From Planktotalea sp. (lineage in GTDB: Bacteria; Pseudomonadota; Alphaproteobacteria; Rhodobacterales; Rhodobacteraceae), in NCBI GenBank assembly GCA_024645145.1, contig JAHEGL010000318.1, positions 1 to 5,943 of the forward strand: a stretch of DNA of 5,943 bases, written 5' to 3'. Below are positions 1-5,357 of this stretch, in pieces; positions within the stretch are counted from its first letter, which is position 1; every line of letters starts with the position of its first letter. The position numbers and the translations under genes are program-made. The notes under the pieces were generated by a model. That model was not told the DNA's origin, made no database searches, and was given only the letters and a program-made list of their open reading frames with translations.

Positions 1-72
1 TTTCGACGTGCCGTGGCGCGCATTAGAAACACAACCTTGACCAAGCTGGTCGCTTATCGCATCACGGCGCTT
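1..72. other. Short upstream region, possibly holding the end of a preceding gene
   Basis: No complete gene is present. One plus-strand frame is open from position 2 to a TGA at 38-40 (last residues read FDVPWRALETQP), so the 3' end of an upstream gene could lie here, which would put it 32 nt before the DUF952 start. A small inverted repeat, GACCA-AGC-TGGTC, lies at 39-51. It could be a short hairpin after that gene but has no T-run. A TTGACC hexamer at 37-42 resembles a -35 box, but nothing convincing as a -10 follows. A minus-strand ATG at 23-21 would start a gene leaving the window, so a divergent neighbour cannot be excluded. Confidence 0.2.
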
Positions 73-411
73 ATGAAAATTTACAAAATATTCCGCGCTG
101 AAGAGTGGGCGCAGCTTCGCTGCGACAAAGTCACAAAAGGCGCGCCTATCGATTTGGCCGACGGCTATGTGCATTTCTCCACCGCCGCGCAGGCGCAGGA
201 AACTGCTGACAAGCATTTCGCAGGTGCCGAAGGTTTGTTCCTGCTGGGGTGCGACGCCGATGCGATGGGCAGTGCGCTCAAATGGGAAATCTCGCGTGGT
301 GGTGCTGAATTTCCCCACCTCTATCGTGAGCTGCGTTTGGAAGATGTGGAGTGGGCACAACCATTGGAGTTGGTTAATGGCAAACACGCCTTTCCAGCAG
401 GCCTCGCATGA
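73..411 (+). CDS. DUF952 family protein
   Basis: This encodes a 112-residue protein of the DUF952 family, whose biochemical role is unknown. From memory, the family has been placed near the ADP-ribosyltransferase-like fold, which I could not check. Recognisable features are the opening IYKIF..EW (3-12), the core DLADGYVHFST (27-37) and the FPHLYRELRLEDV block (80-92). The length is normal for the family. The frame stays open upstream to a GTG at 13, but family members begin just before IYK, so the ATG at 73 is preferred even though no good ribosome binding site precedes it. Its TGA overlaps the ATG of the next gene (ATGA, 408-411), which implies translational coupling in an operon with the DUF1330-like gene and pyrD. 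The family call is confident; the function is unknown. Confidence 0.85.
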   Translation: MKIYKIFRAEEWAQLRCDKVTKGAPIDLADGYVHFSTAAQAQETADKHFAGAEGLFLLGCDADAMGSALKWEISRGGAEFPHLYRELRLEDVEWAQPLELVNGKHAFPAGLA

Positions 412-842
412 GCGACATCCACCTCGATCCAACGCGCGCGCAGTTCGAGGCTTTTAAAGGCCTAAACCGCAATGAGCCGATTGAGATGCTCAACCTTGTG
501 CGTTTTCGCGATATCGCGGAGTACCCCGAAGATCATGCGCTGAGTGGTAGAAATCTTAGTGGTGCCGACGCTTATTCACACTATGGTGCTGAGACTGCAC
601 ACATTTTAGAACGTGTTGGCGGCTCAATCCTTTGGCGGGGCGGATTTGAAACCGTGCTGATTGGACCTGAAGACGAACAGTGGGATGCTATGTTCATCGC
701 GCGCTATTCAACAGCGCATGCTTTCCTCGAAATGGTTACGGCGCCCGATTACCAACTGGCGGTCGTGCATCGCCAAGCGGCTGTCGCAACCTCGCGCTTG
801 ATTCGCACCAGCGGCGCAGATGGTGGAGCAAATTTCGGATGA
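408..842 (+). CDS. DUF1330-like protein (dimeric alpha/beta-barrel type)
   Basis: This encodes a 144-residue cytosolic protein resembling DUF1330 domains, small ferredoxin-like dimeric alpha/beta-barrel proteins with no settled function. Supporting blocks are [12 protein letters not shown] (24-35), a conserved YSHYGAE segment (56-62) and the C-terminal stretch from WDAMFIARY (92-100) through [11 protein letters not shown] (106-116) to [12 protein letters not shown] (121-132), where this family has its most conserved strand and helix. There is no signal peptide or membrane segment. The start ATG sits in a 4-nt overlap with the DUF952 stop, with a modest GCAGG ribosome binding site at 397-401. 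The stop overlaps the pyrD start in the same way, so the three genes are probably translated from one message. Whether it acts on a pyrimidine-related compound is unknown. Confidence 0.75.
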   Translation: MSDIHLDPTRAQFEAFKGLNRNEPIEMLNLVRFRDIAEYPEDHALSGRNLSGADAYSHYGAETAHILERVGGSILWRGGFETVLIGPEDEQWDAMFIARYSTAHAFLEMVTAPDYQLAVVHRQAAVATSRLIRTSGADGGANFG

Positions 843-1900
843 TACGTTTTATTGAACAAGTCGGCCTCAAAGCGCTGCGCAAGATGGATCCTGAGCAAGC
901 GCATGGCCTTGCAATCAAAGCTTTGCAAACCGGCCTAGCCCCCGCGCCTGGTAAGATCACCAGTCCACGTTTGAAATGTGATCTTGCGGGCTTGCCGCTA
1001 GCCAATCCGATCGGCCTTGCCGCAGGGTTTGATAAGAACGCAGAGGCGTTGAACGGTCTGAGCAAATCCGGTTTCGGTTTCGTCGAAGTCGGTGCCGCAA
1101 CCCCGGGTCCGCAGGACGGCAATGCAAAACCACGCCTGTTTCGCCTGACAGAGGACAAAGCCGCGATCAATCGCTTTGGTTTCAACAATCAAGGAATGCA
1201 CGCCATCGGTCCGCGGTTGGCTCAACGACCAAAAGATATGGTGCTTGGCTTGAACCTTGGTGCGAATAAAGACAGCGAAGACCGCGCGCGCGACTTTGCA
1301 ACTGTGCTCAGTCATTGCGGTGCCCATGTGGACTTTGCGACCGTAAACGTCAGTTCCCCAAACACCGAAAAACTGCGTGACCTGCAAGGGTCTGCCGCGC
1401 TCACCGCGCTTTTGAAAGGCGTCATGGACGCGCGCGCTATGCTGGAACGGCAAATCCCTGTTTTCCTCAAGATCGCACCAGATCTAAGCGACGCAGAATT
1501 GGCAGAGATTTCTGACGTGGCCCTCGCCACAGGTGTGCAAGGCATCATCACCACCAACACAACGCTTTCTCGCGAGGGCTTGCAAAGTGCTCACAAAGAT
1601 CAAACAGGCGGACTGTCTGGCGCGCCTTTGTTTGAAAGCTCAACACGCGTTTTGGCGAAGATGTCGGCCCTGACAGATGGAAAGCTTCCCCTGATCGGTG
1701 TCGGCGGTGTCAGCAACGCACAGCAAGCCTACGCCAAGATTTGCGCAGGCGCATCCGCGGTCCAGCTCTACACAGCGCTTGTTTATGGTGGGCTTTCGCT
1801 CGCGGGGAATATCGTGCGTGGCTTGGACGAACTGCTTGAAAAAGACGGGCACGCGAACGTCGAAGATGCGATTGGCTGCAAGCGCGGCGATTGGCTTTAG
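839..1900 (+). CDS. pyrD: Dihydroorotate dehydrogenase, quinone-dependent (class 2)
   Basis: This oxidises dihydroorotate to orotate in de novo pyrimidine synthesis, using FMN and passing electrons to membrane quinone. The 353-residue length fits class 2. The N-terminal 40 residues form the expected amphipathic quinone-tunnel segment ([20 protein letters not shown]). The barrel follows: [12 protein letters not shown] (56-67), with Lys66 matching the FMN-contact lysine of the E. coli enzyme; [10 protein letters not shown] (110-119); GLNLGANK (137-144); NVSSPNT (170-176), where Ser173 aligns with the catalytic serine of class 2 enzymes (class 1 has Cys); FLKIAPDLS (209-217); TTNTTL (238-243); GGLSGAPL (257-264); and IGVGGVS (286-292) with [10 protein letters not shown] (307-316) for FMN phosphate binding. 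The frame is open upstream to 680, but the ATG at 839 matches the family start, overlaps the previous stop (ATGA) and has GGAG at 825-828. The 3' end overlaps the convergent MATE gene by 4 nt. Confidence 0.97.
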   Translation: MIRFIEQVGLKALRKMDPEQAHGLAIKALQTGLAPAPGKITSPRLKCDLAGLPLANPIGLAAGFDKNAEALNGLSKSGFGFVEVGAATPGPQDGNAKPRLFRLTEDKAAINRFGFNNQGMHAIGPRLAQRPKDMVLGLNLGANKDSEDRARDFATVLSHCGAHVDFATVNVSSPNTEKLRDLQGSAALTALLKGVMDARAMLERQIPVFLKIAPDLSDAELAEISDVALATGVQGIITTNTTLSREGLQSAHKDQTGGLSGAPLFESSTRVLAKMSALTDGKLPLIGVGGVSNAQQAYAKICAGASAVQLYTALVYGGLSLAGNIVRGLDELLEKDGHANVEDAIGCKRGDWL

Positions 1901-3210
1901 GCCGCTGCGCGTTCCAGCGATGGATAGCGCCATCCGAGTGTGATGCCACGCGCAACGAACGAAATCAGCAGCGCAAGCCATAGGCCATGATTGCCGAACA
2001 AAGGCATCAATATCATCAAAGCAATCACGTAAATGATCGCCGACACCGCCATCATATTGCGCATATCGGCACTACGCGTCGCGCCAATAAAGATACCATC
2101 AAGCATCCAAGCCGCGCATCCAAACAACGGCGCGGCAATCATGTAGGGTAGATACGCTCGGGCCTCTAAACGCACATCAGGCGCTGTTGTCATAAGGTCA
2201 ATGATCCACGGCCCAAAGAGCGCAAATGCACTGGCCGTGACAATCACGCTGACCATGCCCCAAAAGCTCGTCATCAAAGCTGCACGCCGCACACGCGCAA
2301 CGCTGCGCGAGCCCATGGCTTGGCCGACCAAAGTTTCAGCAGCAATCGCAAAGCCATCCATCGCGTAGGCAGTGATTTCGAGAAACTGCAAAAGCACATG
2401 GTTGGCGGCCAGTGTCACATCGCCAAAGCGCGCACCGAGGAAAACAAAGCTCATGAAGATGCCTTGTAGCATGACAGACCGCATCAAAATATCACTGTTC
2501 ACGCGGGCAAAACGTATCATTTGCGCGCGCTCAAAAACGCGCGGCCAGTCTTTCCATGCGGGGGTTTTCAACACATCCCGACACAGCCAAAGCCCCAACA
2601 GCAAGCCGCTCCATTCCACGATAAGCGTCGCAATCGCAACCCCTTCGACACCCCACTCCAACCCCAGCACGAACCAAAGATCGAGCCCGATGTTCAACAG
2701 GCTCATCCATAACTGCACAAGTAAGACAGAGCGCGTGCGGCCAAGGCCGATCATCCAACCGGTGAGCGCGTAAATCCCGATCGCGGCGGGTGCGCCATAA
2801 ATACGTATGCCCATGTATGTGCTTGCGAGCGTTTCGACCTCTTCACTTGCCGGGGCCGTTTGCAAGGCGAGCCACATCAGCGGCATTTGCAGCGCAACAA
2901 TCATCAATCCTGCGCCCAGCGCAATGATCATCGCACGTGACAGTAGCGCAGACACTTCGCCTGTGCGCCCTGCCCCATGGGCTTGTGCTGTAAAGCCAGC
3001 AGTACCCATGCGCAAAAAGCCGAAGATCCAATAGATCGCCGTCAGGGCAATCGCGCCAATCCCAACGGCACCAATAGGGGCGGCTTGGCCCATTTGACCG
3101 ACGACGCCTGTGTCTACTGCCCCAAGGATCGGGACTGTCGCATTCGAGAGCACAACAGGCAGTGCAACCGTCAGAACGCGCCGATGTGTTAATGGTAGCG
3201 GTTCGCTCAA
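1897..3210 (-). CDS. MATE family efflux transporter, DinF-like
   Basis: This is a 437-residue inner-membrane transporter of the MATE family, DinF branch, which exports organic compounds or drugs in exchange for protons or sodium. It consists of two homologous six-helix bundles (roughly 12-210 and 230-425) with a polar link around 211-235. Asp33 in the first helix ([11 protein letters not shown]) and the Asn173/Asp177/Thr195 set match, in spacing, the proton-site residues I recall from Pyrococcus PfMATE (Asp41, Asn180, Asp184, Thr202), so the transporter looks intact. The start is TTG (3210-3208): an in-frame TGA lies three codons upstream (3219-3217) and the first internal Met is residue 40, beyond helix 1. 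The TTG overlaps the stop of the thioesterase upstream (TTGA), and there is no clear Shine-Dalgarno sequence, so translation probably depends on coupling. Its substrate cannot be read from the sequence. Confidence 0.93.
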   Translation of the reverse strand: MSEPLPLTHRRVLTVALPVVLSNATVPILGAVDTGVVGQMGQAAPIGAVGIGAIALTAIYWIFGFLRMGTAGFTAQAHGAGRTGEVSALLSRAMIIALGAGLMIVALQMPLMWLALQTAPASEEVETLASTYMGIRIYGAPAAIGIYALTGWMIGLGRTRSVLLVQLWMSLLNIGLDLWFVLGLEWGVEGVAIATLIVEWSGLLLGLWLCRDVLKTPAWKDWPRVFERAQMIRFARVNSDILMRSVMLQGIFMSFVFLGARFGDVTLAANHVLLQFLEITAYAMDGFAIAAETLVGQAMGSRSVARVRRAALMTSFWGMVSVIVTASAFALFGPWIIDLMTTAPDVRLEARAYLPYMIAAPLFGCAAWMLDGIFIGATRSADMRNMMAVSAIIYVIALMILMPLFGNHGLWLALLISFVARGITLGWRYPSLERAAA

Positions 3211-3719
3211 ACGCGATCACGTCTTGGCATTAAGAAATGCGCTGTACCATGCGCGATGGGACGATCATGATTGTCTTGCCACGCTTCTACTTGGACAGAA
3301 GCATAGCGCCGTCCTGCACGGGTAACACGTGCGCGCGCATAAGCATCACGCGGCAAGCCAGAGCGCATATAATCCACGGTGAAATCAATCGTTTTTGGCA
3401 GCCGCGGCAAGGTTCCCGCTTGCAAATCTTCCAAGCTGATTACGCCGCTTTCAATATCTTCCCACAACAGCGACCAACTCAGCTCGATAATGGCGCTGAC
3501 CTCTAAAAAGGCTGCTGTCACGCCTCCATGAATAGCGGGCAAAAACGGGTTGCCGATAAGCTTTTCATCAAATGGCAAAAGCGCCGTGAGTTCATCGCCA
3601 CGCCGATCAAACTCGATACCCAAGAATTTGATATAGGGAACGCCACCGACCAACGCGCTCAAGGCCGCATCACGGCGTTTTTTCACATCCTGTACCGGCT
3701 CTGGGGGTTTACGCGCCAT
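3207..3719 (-). CDS. PaaI-type hotdog thioesterase with an inserted segment
   Basis: This is a 170-residue hotdog-fold protein of the PaaI/acyl-CoA thioesterase group, expected to hydrolyse an acyl-CoA in the cytosol. The diagnostic HGG lies at 64-66, preceded by the PFDEKLIGNP strand-turn (49-58) and followed by TIDFTVDYMR (110-119). The catalytic acid, nine residues after the His, is Glu73 rather than the Asp found in E. coli PaaI and in the neighbouring copy; some hotdog thioesterases do use Glu. About 18 extra residues sit between the catalytic helix and the TID strand compared with the neighbour, along with a longer charged N-terminus (1-20). GGAGGG at 3734-3729 lies 9 nt before the ATG, inside the end of the previous gene, and the intergenic gap is 2 nt. 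The stop overlaps the TTG start of the MATE gene. The substrate is unknown. Confidence 0.88.
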   Translation of the reverse strand: MARKPPEPVQDVKKRRDAALSALVGGVPYIKFLGIEFDRRGDELTALLPFDEKLIGNPFLPAIHGGVTAAFLEVSAIIELSWSLLWEDIESGVISLEDLQAGTLPRLPKTIDFTVDYMRSGLPRDAYARARVTRAGRRYASVQVEAWQDNHDRPIAHGTAHFLMPRRDRV

Positions 3720-3721
3720 TC

Positions 3722-4144
3722 TTAGCGGCCCTCCACAGTGAATGTACCAGTTGCCATAGCGACTGGATTGTCATCATCTTCATCAAGCGCAACCGCGCGC
3801 ACAAATGCAACGGACCGTGTGATGTGATGACATTCCGCTTGTGCGCGAATGCTATGGCCGGGCGTCGCAGGGCGCATGTAATCTATTCGCAAATCAATCG
3901 TCGCGGTACCGGCTGGCGCTTCAGGGTGGCTCATCACTGCGGCCCCACCACAGGTATCCATGAGGGCCGAAACTGCACCGCCGTGAATGACCCCTGTTTT
4001 TGGATCGCCTACCAGCTTGGTATCATAAGGCATGCTGATCTCTGCTTTGCCCTCTCCGATTTGTGTCAACTCCATCCCGAGCGCAGAGGCATGGGGAATT
4101 GCGTTGATAAACTGTTTGGCAAATTCCGCTTTGCGCTCTGACAT
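3722..4144 (-). CDS. PaaI-type hotdog thioesterase
   Basis: This is a 140-residue protein with the canonical PaaI/YdiI-like hotdog layout. LGMEL (22-26) is followed by ISMPYDTKLVGDP (36-48), then VIHGG (52-56) with His54, and Asp63 at the catalytic-acid position (LMDTCGG). The central strand TIDLRIDYMRP (82-92) and the closing strand ATGTFTVEGR (131-140) complete the fold. Expected activity is hydrolysis of a short, aromatic or medium-chain acyl-CoA; the exact substrate is not readable. It is homologous to the next gene (shared LG.E, P.D.KL.G.P, IHGG, TID..DYMR patterns), suggesting an old duplication. The reading frame runs 28 codons further upstream, but that stretch is not family-like, and a GAGGAG ribosome binding site with 6-nt spacing selects the ATG at 4144. 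It is first in a three-gene leftward operon. Confidence 0.92.
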   Translation of the reverse strand: MSERKAEFAKQFINAIPHASALGMELTQIGEGKAEISMPYDTKLVGDPKTGVIHGGAVSALMDTCGGAAVMSHPEAPAGTATIDLRIDYMRPATPGHSIRAQAECHHITRSVAFVRAVALDEDDDNPVAMATGTFTVEGR

Positions 4145-4150
4145 ATCCGA

Positions 4151-4156
4151 CTCCTC
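4151..4156 (-). promoter_or_regulatory. Ribosome binding site fixing the thioesterase start
   Basis: GAGGAG on the minus strand lies 6 nt before the ATG at 4144-4142. It is the best Shine-Dalgarno sequence in this operon and argues against the longer reading frame that begins at 4228. Confidence 0.75.
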
Positions 4157-4190
4157 GCGGGCTTGCTCGTTTATGGGCGTCAATTGCACT

Positions 4191-4217
4191 GAGGGGCAAG
4201 TCCAGTGGTTGCCCTTC
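4191..4217. promoter_or_regulatory. 27-bp near-perfect dyad in the divergent control region (candidate operator)
   Basis: GAGGGGCAA at 4191-4199 and TTGCCCTTC at 4209-4217 are reverse complements at 8 of 9 positions, separated by 9 nt. The dyad sits between the divergent thioesterase operon and the first merR-type gene, in only 113 nt of non-coding DNA, which suits a regulator controlling both directions. Each arm also reads TTGCCC facing outward. On the minus strand it lies 18 nt from a CATAAA (4175-4170), and on the plus strand 17 nt from a poor TAACCT (4232-4237), so the arms could overlap weak -35 boxes. No T-run follows either side, so it is not a terminator. The symmetry is seen directly; binding by the adjacent MerR protein is inference. 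Confidence 0.45.
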
Positions 4218-4257
4218 CCGCACAGCACGCCTAACCTGAGGACAAGAGGTACTAAGA

Positions 4258-4626
4258 ATGTCCGACATCAGGCTAAGTTTTAAAGAAATGTGCGCACGCT
4301 TTGATGTGACGCCACGTACGTTACGGTATTACGAGTACATTGAGTTGCTCGAGCCCGAACGCGAAGGCCGCTCGCGATTCTATAGTGCCCGTGAATGCGC
4401 GCGCATGACGCTGATTCTGCGTGGGCGTAAATTTGGCATCAAGCTCGAAGAAATTCGTCAGTGGCTAAAAATATATGAAAATGAAGGCACTGACGCCCAG
4501 CGCACTGCTTTTGTTGAAATGGCAGATCGCCAATTGATAGAGCTGGAAGACCAAGCGCTACAACTTGCCGAAGCCATTAAAGAATTGCGTTCGCTACGGG
4601 GCGAAACGTTGAAAAAGCTGAAATAG
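4258..4626 (+). CDS. MerR family transcriptional regulator (first of tandem pair)
   Basis: This is a 122-residue DNA-binding protein. The N-terminal winged helix-turn-helix (about 6-73) carries the MerR hallmark RTLRYYE (20-26), the wing with GRSRFYS (37-43), and the second helical pair LILRGRKFGIKLEEIRQWL (52-70). The C-terminal part (about 80-120) is a leucine-rich helix suited to the antiparallel dimer coiled coil. There is no effector domain and no C-terminal cysteine pair (only Cys12 and Cys47, both in the DNA-binding part), so it does not look like a metal sensor. A ribosome binding site AAGAGG at 4244-4249 lies 8 nt before the ATG. It is divergent from the thioesterase-MATE operon and followed after 218 nt by a paralogue. 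It probably regulates itself, its divergent neighbour or the downstream acyl-CoA dehydrogenase; this is inferred from position. Confidence 0.9.
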   Translation: MSDIRLSFKEMCARFDVTPRTLRYYEYIELLEPEREGRSRFYSARECARMTLILRGRKFGIKLEEIRQWLKIYENEGTDAQRTAFVEMADRQLIELEDQALQLAEAIKELRSLRGETLKKLK

Positions 4627-4742
4627 CGGCGCTTCAACTCAGATTCAGGTTCGCTATCGTTCAACCTTTAGACGAATTTGACGCATTCATTTGGTTGTTC
4701 CCCGTTCTTTTTTAACGCATTCGTTGCATTACGCTGGTGTAA

Positions 4743-4789
4743 GTTACGTAAACCTTTGATTGACGTAACGTACCTACTACGTAAACCTT
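4743..4789. promoter_or_regulatory. Candidate operator cluster with four ACGT cores upstream of the second merR gene
   Basis: Four ACGT tetramers start at 4746, 4763, 4768 and 4779, and ACGTAA occurs three times (4746, 4763, 4779). A perfect 7-bp inverted repeat, GTTACGT (4743-4749) and ACGTAAC (4763-4769), has a 13-nt spacer; a second, ACGTA/TACGT, spans 4768-4782. TTGACGTAACGTACC at 4760-4774 is partly symmetric. From memory, MerR-type LiuR regulators of branched-chain acyl-CoA catabolism bind ACGT-centred palindromes, so the resemblance is suggestive, but I could not check it. The block sits 56 nt or more upstream of the second merR-type start, where autoregulation would be expected. The repeats are certain; the binding role is inferred. 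Confidence 0.5.
4745..4789 (+). repeat. 12-bp perfect direct repeat, 33-bp period
   Basis: TACGTAAACCTT occurs at 4745-4756 and again at 4778-4789. The 33-bp offset is close to three turns of B-DNA, which would place two bound dimers on the same face. It is part of the ACGT-rich block upstream of the second merR-type gene. Confidence 0.8.
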
Positions 4790-4844
4790 GGCGATAATTG
4801 TATCGATGATTCTAACGCCTAGGTGATGAGTTAAGAACGCCAGG

Positions 4845-5267
4845 ATGAGTGAGAGATTTATGCAACCGACTGAAACACAAATGACCATTCGTGAAATGTG
4901 CGACGCATTCGATGTAACGCCGCGCACCTTGCGGTTTTATGAGTCCAAAGAGCTGCTGTTCCCCAAGCGGGATGGACAGAAGCGCCTGTTCACCAAACGT
5001 GATCGTGCGCGCCTAAAGTTGATCCTACGCGGGAAGCGCTTTGGCTTCAGCTTGGAAGAAATTCGCCAGTTGCTCGACCTCTATCACGTGGGTGACCAGC
5101 AGCACACGCAGATGAACCGCACGCTCGAAATCGCGCATGACCGTCTTAATGATTTGATCAGTCAACGCGACGAGCTCGACAGCGCAATTGATGATCTGCG
5201 CGAACAAATCAAATGGGGCGATAAAATCGTTAGCTCCATGAACCAAGCACGAAAAGCGGCCGAATAA
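4845..5267 (+). CDS. MerR family transcriptional regulator (second of tandem pair)
   Basis: This is a 140-residue DNA-binding protein of the same subtype as the preceding gene: 39 of 68 residues are identical by hand count across the winged helix-turn-helix (13-80 here against 6-73 there). The MerR signature RTLRFYE is at 27-33, the wing GQKRLFT at 44-50, and LILRGKRFGFSLEEIRQLL at 59-77. Residues about 85-125 form a long heptad-like helix for dimerisation. There is no ligand domain, and the single Cys19 excludes a classical metal site. The start is uncertain: the ATG at 4845 has little Shine-Dalgarno character, while the ATG at 4860 (residue 6) follows GAGAG at 4851-4855, and the homology begins near Met13 (4881). 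It lies 90 nt before the acyl-CoA dehydrogenase gene in the same direction, so fatty or organic acyl-CoA catabolism is its likely target. Confidence 0.9.
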   Translation: MSERFMQPTETQMTIREMCDAFDVTPRTLRFYESKELLFPKRDGQKRLFTKRDRARLKLILRGKRFGFSLEEIRQLLDLYHVGDQQHTQMNRTLEIAHDRLNDLISQRDELDSAIDDLREQIKWGDKIVSSMNQARKAAE

Positions 5268-5274
5268 TCCGGCC
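5258..5274 (+). other. Small GC hairpin across the merR stop codon
   Basis: GGCCG (5258-5262) and CGGCC (5270-5274) are exact reverse complements around a 7-nt loop that contains the TAA stop of the second merR-type gene. The following bases (ACTTTCACC) are not a real T-run, so it would be at most a weak attenuator or mRNA-end structure. Confidence 0.3.
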
Positions 5275-5286
5275 ACTTTCACCAAC

Positions 5287-5311
5287 CGCTGCCCGAACCC
5301 TTTAAGCAGCG
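5287..5311. other. Inverted repeat upstream of the acyl-CoA dehydrogenase gene
   Basis: CGCTGC (5287-5292) and GCAGCG (5306-5311) are perfect 6-bp reverse complements with a 13-nt spacer, in the 90-nt gap before the acyl-CoA dehydrogenase. No T-run follows, so a factor-independent terminator is unlikely. It could be an operator for an adjacent regulator or a leader hairpin. The gap holds no clear promoter hexamer pair, so co-transcription with the upstream regulator remains possible. Confidence 0.35.
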
Positions 5312-5357
5312 AAACTAGACACGAAACCACAGTTTTTGACCTATCAGGGAGTGGCCC

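Larger units (their letters stand above)
4627..4844. other. 218-nt intergenic region between the two merR-type genes
   Basis: I see no coding region. It is visibly more AT-rich than the flanking genes. From left to right it contains a weak imperfect stem at 4648-4666 (GGTT/AACC ends only), an 8-mer ACGCATTC repeated at 4681-4688 and 4715-4722, a run of six T at 4708-4713 without a preceding strong hairpin, and then the ACGT-rich block at 4743-4789. A possible promoter for the second merR gene is TTGGCG (4788-4793), 17 nt, then TCTAAC (4811-4816), four matches in each box. A GATAAT at 4793-4798 resembles a -10 box but lacks a matching -35. Its size suggests the second regulator has its own promoter. 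Confidence 0.4.

Noticed and set aside
680..838. 53-codon N-terminal extension of pyrD
   Set aside because: It overlaps the DUF1330-like gene in another frame, is not PyrD-like, and the ATG at 839 gives the normal family start.
998..1453. 151-codon minus-strand open frame inside pyrD
   Set aside because: It is fully antisense to strongly conserved pyrD barrel motifs and shows no domain of its own.
2372..2773. 133-codon plus-strand open frame inside the MATE gene
   Set aside because: It is antisense to transmembrane helices of the transporter; its Ser/Thr/Pro/Arg-rich composition is typical of a complement of hydrophobic codons.
4145..4228. 28-codon extension of the first thioesterase
   Set aside because: The stretch is not family-like and covers the dyad; GAGGAG directly before the ATG at 4144 supports the shorter form.
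4648..4713. Terminator after the first merR gene (imperfect stem 4648-4666, T-run 4708-4713)
   Set aside because: The stem pairs well only at its four outer bases and the T-run is about 40 nt away, with no GC stem directly before it.
4681..4789. Repeats as a CRISPR array or integration sites
   Set aside because: There are only two copies each of an 8-mer and a 12-mer, with no regular longer repeat, no spacers and no cas or integrase gene nearby.
4258..5267. MerR proteins as metal-resistance regulators
   Set aside because: Neither has the C-terminal cysteine pattern of MerR/CueR/ZntR-type sensors, and the neighbouring MATE and thioesterase genes are not metal-handling genes.
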